Shown piece after piece: positions 47,278 to 57,360 of a stretch of 64,000 nt of DNA. Source of the DNA: Mytilus edulis. Its lineage: Eukaryota; Mollusca; Bivalvia; Mytilida; Mytilidae. How positions within the stretch are numbered: the stretch's first letter is position 1; the number at the start of each line of letters is the position of its first letter. Under the pieces are notes generated by a model. That model ran no database searches, had not been told where the DNA came from, and was given only the letters and a program-made list of their open reading frames with translations. The translations under genes and the position numbers were made by a program. Where the stretch lies: contig NC_092346.1 of assembly GCF_963676685.1 (NCBI RefSeq), positions 95,035,917 to 95,099,916 of the forward strand, read 5' to 3'.

Positions 47278-49397
47278 AACAAAAGTGCACACACTGAAAT
47301 GATTCGCCTTCTTTACTAATCATTGATGTTATGTTGATAGTCATAAATGTAAAGCTTTATTACAACTGTCACATAAACTTAACATTAACCAAGAAAATTA
47401 AACATTGACAAATGAACCATTAAAATGAGGTCAAGGTCAGATGAACCATACCAGGCAGGCATGTACAGTTAACAATTCTTCTTTAAAACAAATATAGTTG
47501 ACCCATTGCTTAAAGTTTTAGAAAAACAGACTAAAACACAAATTTAACAAAGCAATGAACCGTGAAAATGAGGCCAAGGTCAAATAAAACCTGTGTGACT
47601 GACATATAGATCATAAAATATTTCCATACAACCTATCGTATGTCAGAGGTATGTCAAAGAACGTCTCGTCCTTTTTCTAAAAAAGTTCATCGGAACGTAA
47701 CAAGACCTTGTTGATAAATATTCCGTATCAACTTCACAAATAATACACGATGGTCTTGATGTATCGAATCTGCGTACTGATGTTGTTTATCATCTTAACA
47801 ACGTGTTTTATAGTTCTTTCATTTGTCTTTGTTGTATTATTAATATTACTTTTGCTGTTGAGTGGTTTTATGTGATATCCGTTTGATGTGGCTCGGTACT
47901 TAGACATCTCGTCAATGTGTTTGACGTATTGTCTTTCATTTTTGGTGGCGTGTTTTGTATATGCGACTTTTTGTATTTCTTTGGTTCTTATAACGTGACT
48001 CTGTACTTTAAAACATCCCGTGAGTATGCTATTGTTCTATTTTATGTCATTATGATATATTTCTATTATGAATTACAAAATACGTTGAACCATAAACGTC
48101 AAAATCATTCAATCGCGTAGTGGAATTAACTATTTGTGGATTCTTATAAATTCTATATATAACTTTTGGACTATTTTCAATCTCGGTCTATTTCTGAAAT
48201 TTATTCTTACATACTTTTGCTTTTTTAACCCTATATGCTAACATTGCCTATGTAAATTTTAAAATTGTTTGTATGCACATTGAACGACAAATCTATGTGA
48301 CGTATAAAATTTTCTGACGTCAGACACACTAATCAATGAATGTGTTTGTAGATAGATGTTTTTGTGTTCTGTTAAATTGTTTCTTTTAGAATTGTTATAC
48401 GATGATGACTGATGTACCCATATTTTGACTGTTTTATTTATTGTGTCTTTTAAGTTAACGCATCAATGTAAATATAACGGAATTTGATTGAGACTGTCAT
48501 CAAAGTGAGAGGGTTAGCGCTATAAAACCAGGATTAATCCACCATTTTCTACATTTGAAAATGCCTGTACCAAGTCAGGAATATGACAGTTCTTGTCCAT
48601 TCGTTGTTGATGCGTTTTGTTATTTGATTTTGCCATGTGATTATGGACTTTCCGAATTGATTTTCCTCTAAGTTCAGTATTTTTGTGATTTTACTTTTTG
48701 CATATAGTATTAGAAAAAAAGACAAAAAATAAAAATCTGAACTTTGACCACTGAACCATGAAAATGAGGTCAAGGTCAGATGACACCTGCCAGCTAGACA
48801 TGTACATCTTACAATCATCCCATACACCAAATATATAATAGTAGACCTATTGCATACAATATAAGAAAAACAGACCAAAACACAAAATTTATAACCACTG
48901 AACCATGAAAATGAGGTCAAGGTCAGGTGACACCTGCCAGTTGGACATGTACACCTTACAGTCCTTTCAGACACCGAATATACTAGACCTATTGCTTATA
49001 GTATCTGAGATATGGACTTGACCACCAAACTTAACCTTGTTCACTGATCCGTGAAATGAGGTCGAGGTCAAGTGAAAACTAACTGACGAGCATGAGGACC
49101 TTGCAAGGTACGCACATACCAAATATAGAATATCTTATTACTTATAATAAGAGAGAATTTAACATTACAAACAATCTTAACTTTTTTTCAAGTAGTCACT
49201 GAACCATGAAAATGAGGTCAAGGACATTGGAGATGTGACTGACAGAAACTTCGTAACATGAGGCATTCATATACAAAGTATGAAGCATATAGGTCTTCCA
49301 CCTTCGAAAATATAAAGCTTTGAAGAAGTTAGCTAACGCCGCCGCCGGATCACTATCCCTATGTCGAGCTTTCTGCGTAAAAAGTCGGAGGCTCGAC
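47278..49397 (-). repeat. Repeat R: hairpin-ended element with ~145-bp tandem units, split by K
   Basis: On the minus strand it starts with a hairpin, GTCGAGC...GCTCGAC (49391-49397 with 49363-49369). It then runs through direct units anchored on GAACCATGAAAATGAGGTCA. Plus-strand anchors lie at 49201, 49045, 48900 and 48753, then at 47557 and 47414 beyond an insertion. The spacings are 143-156 bp. It ends in a 4-bp stem-loop (47284-47295) followed by CTTTTGTT, a one-base variant of the terminal motif of P and G. Without the K insertion it would be ~1.06 kb. The 141-codon frame at 48549-48974 is incidental. Confidence 0.75.
47645..48705 (+). repeat. Dispersed repeat K, long copy inserted in R
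   Basis: Contains the full K 3' part (GAGACTGTCAT, AAAACCAGGATTAATCCACC, AAGTCAGGAATATGACAGTT, TTCAGTATTTTTGTGATTTT at 48480-48700) and ~700 bp of upstream K sequence. The last include ATATCCGTTTGATGTGGCTC and ATTTTGACTGTTTTATTTAT. From memory this longer form also recurs in mussel DNA and may be the 3' region of another retroelement. R units resume on both sides. Confidence 0.7.
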
Positions 49398-50039
49398 AAA
49401 AACTAAAATAATTTAAGAATAAACATTTGCTATTTTGAGGAGATTTCTGGGGTGGAAACAACGTCAATAATTGCTTAAGTACGCGTACCTTCACAAATGT
49501 TGTTCCCTTTTATCTCTCCCCTCAAAACCTGTCATAAGTGTTTCATTGGTCTGCTGTACACGATAACAAAAATATATTGACCAATCAAATTATTACATGT
49601 AAATACGTACGTTGTTGTAGTAGTCTTTTATATAGTAAGATATAGTTCTTTTTTTATAAGAAAGTAACGAGTGAAATGACATATATATATATTTTGATAC
49701 AATTAGTCGGATAGTTTGCTCTAATACGTGACTGCGTCAACATAATTTGATCAATCAGGTAAATCCTTTTATTGCTGCACGAAACCAGAAAATTGTCATC
49801 CGACGGAAGGATAATTTAAGATTTGATTAATCCTACAACTATAGGATAATTAATTCTTTGAAGAATGATACGTGAATTTCTAAATTTATTTTTTTATTTT
49901 ATAAAATTCAATGTATTGTCATAAGTCCAATTTATCACTCGGCTATTTTATAATAGTATTGATTTTATTGTTAGGTTGCCAAACATATTAAAATGGATTT
50001 GAAAGATCCTTACGGTATCTTGTATAAAGTTTGTTTTAT
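49398..50039. other. Non-coding DNA, nothing recognised
   Basis: AT-rich, with an AT microsatellite-like run at 49680-49692. No gene or shared repeat. Confidence 0.4.
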
Positions 50040-50720
50040 GCCTCCTCTGCCTTTAACTTGCCTCAGCCAAATGTTACAAAACGTGTACACAATGCTTATT
50101 ACCACTATACAGAGAGCAAGTTCAACTTAGGTGGCGTCTCTTTTACCGTTCATGAGTTGTTCTCCTTCATAAAAATTGCTTATTTTTTCGTTTCCGTTTT
50201 ATGAATTTCAATTTAAAATTGAGAATGGAAATGGGAAATGTGTCAAAGAGAAAACAACCCGACCATAACAGACAATAGCAGAAGGTAACCAACAGGTCTT
50301 CAATGCAGCGAGAAATTCCCGCACCCGGAGGCGTCCTTCAGCTGGCCCCTGAACAAATATATATAATATTTCAGTGATAATGAACGCCATACTAAACTCC
50401 AAATTGTACACAAGAAACTAAAATTATTATTTTAGTTTGCCTATAAAATCACATGTTATGAAACCTGTACACAATGCTTTTTACTACAAAACACAGATTA
50501 AGTATGAAATTGGGATGCGTCACATTTACCGTTTTAAAGTTATGCCCATTTACAAATGGAAAAATTGCTGAATTATTTTATTACGTTTTCTTACTTAAGT
50601 CAGTCTCAACCAAATGTATTGAAACACAATGCTTATTACCATAAAACTCAAATCAAGAACGGATGTGGATGGACGGTCAATATTAACATGTTTGAGTTAT
50701 GTCCCTTTAAAACTTACTAT
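50040..50720 (+). repeat. ~165-bp tandem repeat, three units, interrupted by repeat A
   Basis: The anchor ACACAATGC followed by TTATTACCA or TTTTTACTA recurs at about 50090, 50469 and 50632. Each unit also has TTTACCGTT and GAGTTRT blocks. The first interval is lengthened by the inserted A copy at 50212-50432. Confidence 0.7.
50212..50432 (+). repeat. Dispersed repeat A, full copy nested in tandem repeat
   Basis: Runs from AAAATTGAGAATGGAAATGG to ACACAAGAAACTAAAATTAT, matching 33407-33623 along its length. Confidence 0.85.
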
Positions 50721-51470
50721 TTAAGCGTGGACATCATCTGTGTCCCAATTACCCATTTATCTGTTCCGTTCATTCACAAACATGGCAGCCATATAACTAT
50801 GGCCAATAAATTATAGAATATAGCAATTAAATGCTGTGTTCGGCTCGTATCTCCAAAATTAAAGAAATTAAAGCAGATCTGATTGGATTAAAATTGACCT
50901 TCAGACCTTCCTATGCAAAATCAGACTACAATATTAGAGTTATTGTCCTTGAAATGTCATTTTTTGCAAATTTCGTAGGTTCTGTTTTTATTATCTTGAA
51001 AACTACAACATGTAGAGAATATTTTTTTTAATACTTGAATTGATCCGACCAAGAAGATCTACACATGAATCAACATGGACGAATAGTCAATTGACATTTT
51101 ATAGAATTTATTGCCCTTGGAAGACTAAACTTTGTTTTTTGTGTGCATATTTTGCATATATAATAGATGAAGAGACATCGTAAAAGGCTAATTCACATGA
51201 ATAAGACCTATAATAATATGTCATCATGGACGAATTATTAGTTTATTTCCTGTAGGAGTTAGTGCCCTTGAAAAACTTGCTCTTTCTTTAAACAAACTTA
51301 ACGAATTTGTCAGTTGACCGTTTTTGGAGTTATTGTCCGTTAAAGGTATTTTTTCTCTTCATTTTTTTGCAGAAATAATTAAAGAGATACATTGTAACAC
51401 TAACAAATTAACGAAGAGCTAATGTGGCAAATAGTAATCCATGACAACTATTAACAAAACTACAGGCTTC
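50721..51470. other. Old, degenerate repeat-like DNA
   Basis: Loosely repeated phrases (GTCAATTGAC, GAGTTATTGTCC, AATTTATTGCCCTTG, TATTGTCCGTT) resemble the ends of G units (GGTCAATTGACC, GAGTTATTGCCC). It is probably a very diverged relative of G. No gene seen. Confidence 0.45.
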
Positions 51471-51482
51471 TTGATTGTGACC

Positions 51483-51732
51483 TCGGTAGCCAAGTGGTCT
51501 ATGTAGTTCTACTATTGTTATCACTAGCCAGTCAACACTGAGGTTGTAAGTTCGAACCCCGAGTCGGTGCACTGTAAATCAATCTTAATTAAATATGAAT
51601 GTCAGTTTACCTATCGAAGGTCGGTGGTTATTTCTCCGGGCACTCTGGCTTCCTCCACCAATAAAAATGGGCCGCCACGAAATAGCCAAAACGTTGCTCT
51701 TAAAAGTGGCGTTAAAAAAAACCCAATCAATC
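51483..51732 (+). repeat. tRNA-derived SINE, full length with target-site duplication
   Basis: The tRNA-like head has A box TAGCCAAGTGG and B box AGTTCGAACCC. The body contains GGTTATTTCTCCGGGCACTC and TGGCTTCCTCCACCAATAAA, a conserved block I recall from bivalve Meta-domain-type SINEs. The tail is CAATCAATC. It is flanked by identical TCTTGATTGTGACC at 51469-51482 and ~51731-51744. Two overlapping plus frames here (51567-51803 and 51595-51789) are incidental. Confidence 0.85.
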
Positions 51733-51974
51733 TTGATTGTGACCAGCACATATTTGTGGTGTATTTTTGTTTACCACACACAGGTATGAGGAGAGGGTTG
51801 TGAGCGAACGAACATGTTTTACCTCGCCAAATTCCGTATGTGGATTTCCCTAGCCTTCAATCTGTTTTCAATGGCTGTCGTTGGGTTGTTATAACTGTTT
51901 ACGTATCTTTTTTTTTAATAAATTAGACCGTACAACTAGTGTTAAGGTTTCAAATTGGATTTTTTTATATCGGC

Positions 51975-52400
51975 AAATATATATAGCTGAATATATGGTA
52001 TTGTATTAGGGTACTGTAGAAGGCTATATGGTGACCTATAATAGCTGAATAAATGGTATTGAAGTGGGTACTGCAGAAGGCTGTATGGTGACCTATAATA
52101 GCTGAATAAATAGTATTGTATGTGGGTACTGTAGAAGGCTGTATGGTGACCTATAACAGCTGGCTATATGGTATTGTATGTGGGTACTGTAGAAGGCTGT
52201 ATGGTGACCTATAACAGCTGGCTATATGGTATTGTATGTGGGTACTGTAGAAGGCTGTATGGTGACCTATAACAGCTGGTTATATGGTATTGTATGTGGG
52301 TAATGTAGAAGGTTGTATGGTGACCTATAATAGATGACTATATGGTATTTTATGTGGGTAATGAAGAAGGCTGTATAATAGCTGAATATATGCTATTGTT
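51975..52400 (+). repeat. 58-bp minisatellite, about seven units
   Basis: GTGACCTATA recurs at 52031, 52088, 52146, 52204, 52262 and 52320, giving one 57-bp and four 58-bp steps. Three central units are nearly identical. The unit core, TGTAGAAGGCTGTATGGTGA, matches the core of repeat T (TGTTGAAGGCCGTACGGTGA) with three mismatches. Confidence 0.95.
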
Positions 52401-52414
52401 TGTTATTCATTATT

Positions 52415-53345
52415 AGGTCTTTCCACCTTTCCGTGGAAAGACCTATTGTATTTGTTCTGATTATTATTTTTTTTTTTTTTTTTCTTCCGCCTTATTATTT
52501 TCTTGCGTAGTATTGATGTTTCAAAAGATGTCGCTTATATACTTAACATATGATATCGTATTGTTTATACGCTTTTAAAATTGACAACGATGTAACCAAA
52601 TACTTTACGTTATAAGAGTTATCTTCCCAAACACTGTTTTTCTTGTGGCCACTACTCCTTCACAACCGTAAAAGATTACGACAAATTTATTTTACCAAAT
52701 TGCTCGTTACATCTTTAGGATTAGGATTTAAATTTTGACCGAAGCTATATAGAGACTCCATATGAGAGTTATTCCCCCTTATGTATTTGATATAGGTGAT
52801 ATGCGTTTCTAACTGGTAAACCATAAGTGATAGAGACCTCGGGTCTCTTGATTTGAGATCCTTGGTCCAAAAAAATTAAAATAAGGTCAAGGTCAAAGGT
52901 CAAGGTCATATTCTTAATTTTGATTTCAGCTTATTTTCACATTTTTTCAAAAACCTTAAAAGATATCGACAAATTATTTTTATTAAATTGTTAGTTGCGA
53001 CATGTCGTTACTTATATATTTTGGTTGCCCGGGTACGTAGACAATTAATTGAAATTTTCACCCATCCTTTATTTAGAATTACGCGTAAAGTGATATAACT
53101 CATTAACCATACATATTACAGATCTGGGGTCTTTTGATTTAAGGTCCTTTGTTTGTGACCTTGAAAGTTATGTCAAGGTCATAGACTAATTGGACGTTCT
53201 AGATTTTGACCTATGCTTCAAATTCATATAGATACATCAGAAAGCCATAGGAAGTAACATTTTAAACTGATTTTTCCTATTTCAATATCAAAATAGATAT
53301 TAACTAGTGGAAAGACCTTCAATTGTTCTCTGAACAATTGGTTTT
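52415..53345. repeat. Repeat F: hairpin-bounded ~930-bp element
   Basis: The left end is a perfect 12-bp stem-loop (52415-52426 with 52433-52444; arm AGGTCTTTCCAC). The right-arm sequence GTGGAAAGACCT recurs at 53307-53318 and is followed by a perfect 9-bp stem-loop (53320-53328 with 53332-53340). Inside is a T17 run and two diverged internal repeats with GGTCAAGGTCA and CTTGATTTGAGATCCTT / CTTTTGATTTAAGGTCCTT. I recall similar elements from mussel DNA. Confidence 0.75.
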
Positions 53346-53422
53346 TAATTATCTTTGGTACTTTTATATTATATTTACTCAGATAAATTAATTCAAATAA
53401 ACTTACGACATGCATGTCGATA

Positions 53423-53428
53423 TTTATT
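53423..53428 (-). other. Candidate poly(A) signal of receptor 2
   Basis: AATAAA on the minus strand, about 42 bp after the receptor stop codon. The 3' UTR would be very short, and repeat F begins only ~125 bp beyond the stop. Confidence 0.4.
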
Positions 53429-53469
53429 TAACGATTGTATTACATCCTTTAAATTATCATCCGAGATTT

Positions 53470-54654
53470 CTATAATTTACGTTTAAGTAGTTTCTTTACC
53501 TCTTTCTGAAACTTCATATCCATGAAAGCGTAAATAAAGGGATTAACGACATTATTTAAAATATACAATCGATACAGAAAAAGTAAACCAGCTCTCTCAC
53601 TACTGGAGAGCTTTTCCCAAAACTGAGAATCTCTACCTTCCATAGCCATCAAAAATATTTTAGGAATAAAGCAAATAAGAAATATTATAGTTATTATCAT
53701 AAACATTAGTGTGAATTTGTACATAATACTTCGATTTAGTTCCTCAGAGGTGAAAAGCTTTGGTGTTTTCTTATTCTCATTTCTTGAATCTGTGTCCCTG
53801 TTTAGTAATTTTGAGTCTGTGCCAATGGTACAGTCTTCAGCTGGCAAGTCATTATTTCCAATAACGATATTTTGGTGAGGATCAGACGACGTTTCTTGTT
53901 TCATAGTTTCTTGATTTGTTGATGGAGTCGCTGCAACCTCTTGTGATCGAGAATCACTTGTGCTTGTCGTTTGAATCATGGCTTTTATTTCTTTGTTTCT
54001 ATGTTTAAAGTGTGTAAAAATTGTGCATCCAATTTTTCCATACAGTACAATAAGAATACTGACAGCGCTCAACAAAACTACTGCAATTAGTACACTATAA
54101 GCGAGCGATGCAATCTTACTGACATCTTTGAGCTTGCTACAACGGCGTCCTGTAAGATTCATATCGGGACTTGAAAATTCTACAGATCCATAGAGAAATG
54201 CACTAGGTGCACCTAATAGGAAAGAAAAACAAAACGCGAACAACAGTGCTGCCCTTTTGGTAAAAGTTGACATCTGTTTTCCAAAAGGACGACAAACTTT
54301 AAGATATCTATTTATCGCTATAACAGTCAGCAACAATATTGACATAAATGTGGTAGACGCTGCAAAATACCAAAGAAATTTGCATAAAATGTTGCATGTG
54401 AACTTTGCTTGCATCATGTTCAAAGCAATTGCCATAGACGCACACACTGTACAAGCTGTTAAGTCACATACCGCCAATACTGGAATAAAGTATCTGTCTT
54501 CGGACTGTTGTTTCATTCTGAATCTGTAAACAGCAATTACCAAGCTATTTCCAATAATACCAAGAAATAAATACATCACTAGAAAAATAGAATTAGGAAT
54601 CAGTTGAGTGGCTAAATCTCTGTTCCAATCGGATACAGTACTCGAACTGTTCAT
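53470..54654 (-). CDS. Rhodopsin-like (class A) orphan GPCR, paralogue 2
   Basis: A 394-residue intronless coding sequence, paralogous to 43304-44476. By hand count about 70% of residues are identical from the N-terminus to the end of TM3. Landmarks: N36 in TM1, D64 in TM2, C91 and C172 for the disulfide, NRY (115-117) in place of DRY, Y205 in TM5, CFIP (328-331) in TM6, NPFIY (371-375) in TM7, and a basic tail ending KKLLKRKL. As in paralogue 1, Asp3.32 is Ala (A98), Pro5.50 is replaced (A197) and Trp6.48 is aromatic but not Trp (F329). Sequons lie at N2 and N166. Loop 3 is long, polar and poorly conserved between the two. The block LTGRRCS--KDV in extracellular loop 2 is shared. It is presumed a G-protein-coupled membrane receptor with unknown ligand. 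The Met at 54654 is the natural start. Confidence 0.95.
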   Translation of the reverse strand: MNSSSTVSDWNRDLATQLIPNSIFLVMYLFLGIIGNSLVIAVYRFRMKQQSEDRYFIPVLAVCDLTACTVCASMAIALNMMQAKFTCNILCKFLWYFAASTTFMSILLLTVIAINRYLKVCRPFGKQMSTFTKRAALLFAFCFSFLLGAPSAFLYGSVEFSSPDMNLTGRRCSKLKDVSKIASLAYSVLIAVVLLSAVSILIVLYGKIGCTIFTHFKHRNKEIKAMIQTTSTSDSRSQEVAATPSTNQETMKQETSSDPHQNIVIGNNDLPAEDCTIGTDSKLLNRDTDSRNENKKTPKLFTSEELNRSIMYKFTLMFMIITIIFLICFIPKIFLMAMEGRDSQFWEKLSSSERAGLLFLYRLYILNNVVNPFIYAFMDMKFQKEVKKLLKRKL

Positions 54655-56108
54655 TTTTGTTTACTGATGATTTCAAATTGACATAACTTTATGTGTCCAA
54701 TGTCAACAGAATAGTTAATTCTTTGGTTGCTTTGTAATTATCCAGCTCTTTATTATGTACATGTGTTATACTGTACGTAGAAAAAAATACGTAGTTGATA
54801 TCGAGACTGATTTGTAATCCAAGGTTATAAGTATATTTTGTGGTTTCCTTTTAGTAGTGTACATTTTATATTATTGTCCCTGATATCGTTTATTTATTGT
54901 AGTTCATGTGATTTTTGACTAACCTTTCTAACAGACTGGTTTCTATCAATTCTTTAAAATATCATAATATATTCTACTGTAAATGTAAATACAACGCATT
55001 CTGACAGGCAAGCTAGATGACCGAATGACACAAATTTGAATTACCATATTTACAAATTCTGTCAAATTAAGTTTAAATTATTCTAACATTTCTATAGTAA
55101 ATGATATCTTATTGTCCGTTTAAACGATTGAAATTATAAGTGTAATAATCTATGATGGTAATTTGCTGTCCATCATAACTTTGTTCATACTGACTGTTCT
55201 CCAATAACCAGTCATGAAGTCCAAAGTGCTTTGATTTATATTGTATAAACTCACTAAATATACCAGGCTTATGTTGCATCTTTTATTTAATTGTTGGATC
55301 TATTGTTTTGGAGGTTGATGTCTCATTGGATCTATTGTTTTTTGAGGTTGATGTCTCATTGAATACCCCCACATTTCCTTCGTATTGTGATACAATTAGT
55401 CCAATCTTTTGTTCTAATTCGTGACTAACTGTGTAGATCAAGCATAATTTGATTATTGTCAAACATTTATCAAAAAAAGGAAATAATTATTTCATCAATC
55501 CATTACGGAATATCTTCATGTTGCTATAGATCATTGACGTTTATATGTCGCATCTTTTATTTCATTCACATCTTTCTCTTCTGTTTGCAAATTCGATAAT
55601 GCTTAAATTGTTTATTGAGTGACTTCTATTTACAAATTTAATTCCTATTTTACAATCACATGGAACATTACTAGGATTGTGAGCTGAAGTCTACAGTACA
55701 TTGACATACGTATTTGTCAAGGTTATTTGTTTAAAATTTAAAATTTAACAGTTAAAGTTTGTTGTATTTTTTTGTAACCTATCTATTACATGATAAGAAA
55801 AATTTAACTCTTAACTTAATATTAACTTATCACGCAAATCATAAACATATATAGATTGCGATTTATAGTCATTCATTCGTCGCCTACACTTTGAATTGAG
55901 GAGTTAAAAATTGGGATGAGTAAATAAATATCTGGTTTGTACACAAATAGGAAATAAGATAGCTGTGTAAGTGTTACTTTCTTAAACAAAAAAGAAAATA
56001 ATTTTCTAAGTAAATACGGGTCTTTAGCTAAAAAAATATATTTTAACATGTAAATTTCCCAAAATAACAACAAACCTTAAAGAAATGTATGCAATATCAT
56101 CATAATTA
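54655..56108. other. Region upstream of receptor 2
   Basis: AT-rich. A ~35-bp direct duplication at about 55295-55365 contains GGATCTATTGTTTT and GAGGTTGATGTCTCATTG. The minus-strand promoter or a 5' exon may lie here, but no clear signal was found. Nothing else recognised. Confidence 0.4.
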
Positions 56109-57360
56109 TACACCTCGCCAAAAGTTAAGCAACACCTAAATGTTTCTGCTTCTATTTTTTGTTTTTAAATTAAATTTGATACTGCTTTGTTTCCATACAT
56201 TTCGTAAACCTATTCTTAATCGACAGGTAAGAATTCAGCTTTTAAGCTACATACAAGTTTTTTCCTTGCAAGTTTTGTGCAATGAAATGTAGCTGTTAAC
56301 CGCAGACTACATTGTGCCAATTTACGTGCCCGTAGACTAGTCAAAAGACTACTGCGACTCGTAGGCATCGTCAAGCTCGGCATAAGTGGTCACTTGGTCA
56401 CAGCAATAGGACTTTGAGACATTGGCGTCAAGTCCATTGGTCTGACGTGAGAAGATTTCTCCAAAACATCATATTGATGAGCGCATGTGCGTATAGCGTC
56501 CTCAGAATACAGCATTCAGGAAACGGCACATTCTTGGAACTACAGCGTTTGGTGGTAGGGGTTTGACAATTTGGCCATGCTTTTTATTCGACTGCAAAAT
56601 TGACCTTTATGTTCTGGATAGGACATGACGGGTCAACAATATCGCGATAACATCATCCGGGATATCGTTGTGCCACAATTTGACTATCACAATCTTGCAA
56701 CACGACCAATACTCAGTGATGATAATGCTAGACCAAGCAGAGTACGCATTGTTTCAGCTTATTTACGACAGGAGGTAACTGACTCTATTCCTTGGCCACC
56801 CATGTCACCGGATATGAACCCCATTGAGCATGTCTGGGATGATATTGGTCGAAAAATCAGCAACAGGGTTCCAGCTAGTAAGAATTAACAGGAATTACGA
56901 GCACCCTTGATTGGAGAATGACAAAGAACATGTTAGAACATGACGACGCTTAGTTCAAAGCATGACACGATGTGTGGATGAACTTTTTCGGAAGCGTGAA
57001 GGATACACTCGCTACTGACCTAAATTGCACTTTAATGTATTCTCAAATAGTCACTCTCGAGTATTGAAAAGAATTTTGTGTATAGTGCAAAGCAAATTTT
57101 TCAAAAACTTCAGTATACATTAAAACTTTATCTTGTATTTTATTTTGCCATTTTACAACCATTTGCCCAAAATGAAATAGCAAAACATTAAATCGTGAAA
57201 ACAGTCCAAACTTTCACTTTTCAATTAATATTCTATATGTTATCTAACAAAAACACAAATTCAGTTCATTGTATCGATATTTCGATTAGTTATGAATTCA
57301 GTAAAAAACGATTCTGGAAAATTATCAGGTGTTGCCGCAGTTAACTTTTGGCGAGGTGAA
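56109..57360 (+). mobile_element. Tc1-like DNA transposon, inactive
   Basis: About 1.25 kb. The left end TACACCTCGCCAAAAGTTAA and right end (reverse) CACCTCGCCAAAAGTTAACT match for 18 bases; the right end then has a 5-bp insertion before GCAACACCT. A TA dinucleotide flanks the left end, while the right side reads AA, so the target duplication is mutated. Size, ends and encoded fragment all fit Tc1/mariner. Confidence 0.85.
56370..56888 (+). pseudogene. Tc1-type transposase remnant
   Basis: The upstream part reads ARHKWSLGHSNRTLRHWRQV and HWSDVRRFLL (first catalytic Asp) with later frameshifts and a stop. The clean C-terminal frame (56625-56888) holds MTGQQYRDNIIRDIVVPQ, SDDNARPSR (second Asp) and MSPDMNPIEHVWDDIGR (third acidic residue, Glu). 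The N-terminal DNA-binding region is largely unreadable. The DDE residues are individually present but no frame joins them. Confidence 0.85.

Noticed and set aside
48549..48974. 141-aa minus-strand frame
   Set aside because: Crosses the boundary of repeat K and repeat R; its internal repetition reflects the tandem DNA units.
51483..51560. Possible functional tRNA gene with A and B boxes
   Set aside because: The segment continues into a SINE body and tail and is flanked by a target-site duplication; the cloverleaf is not well formed.
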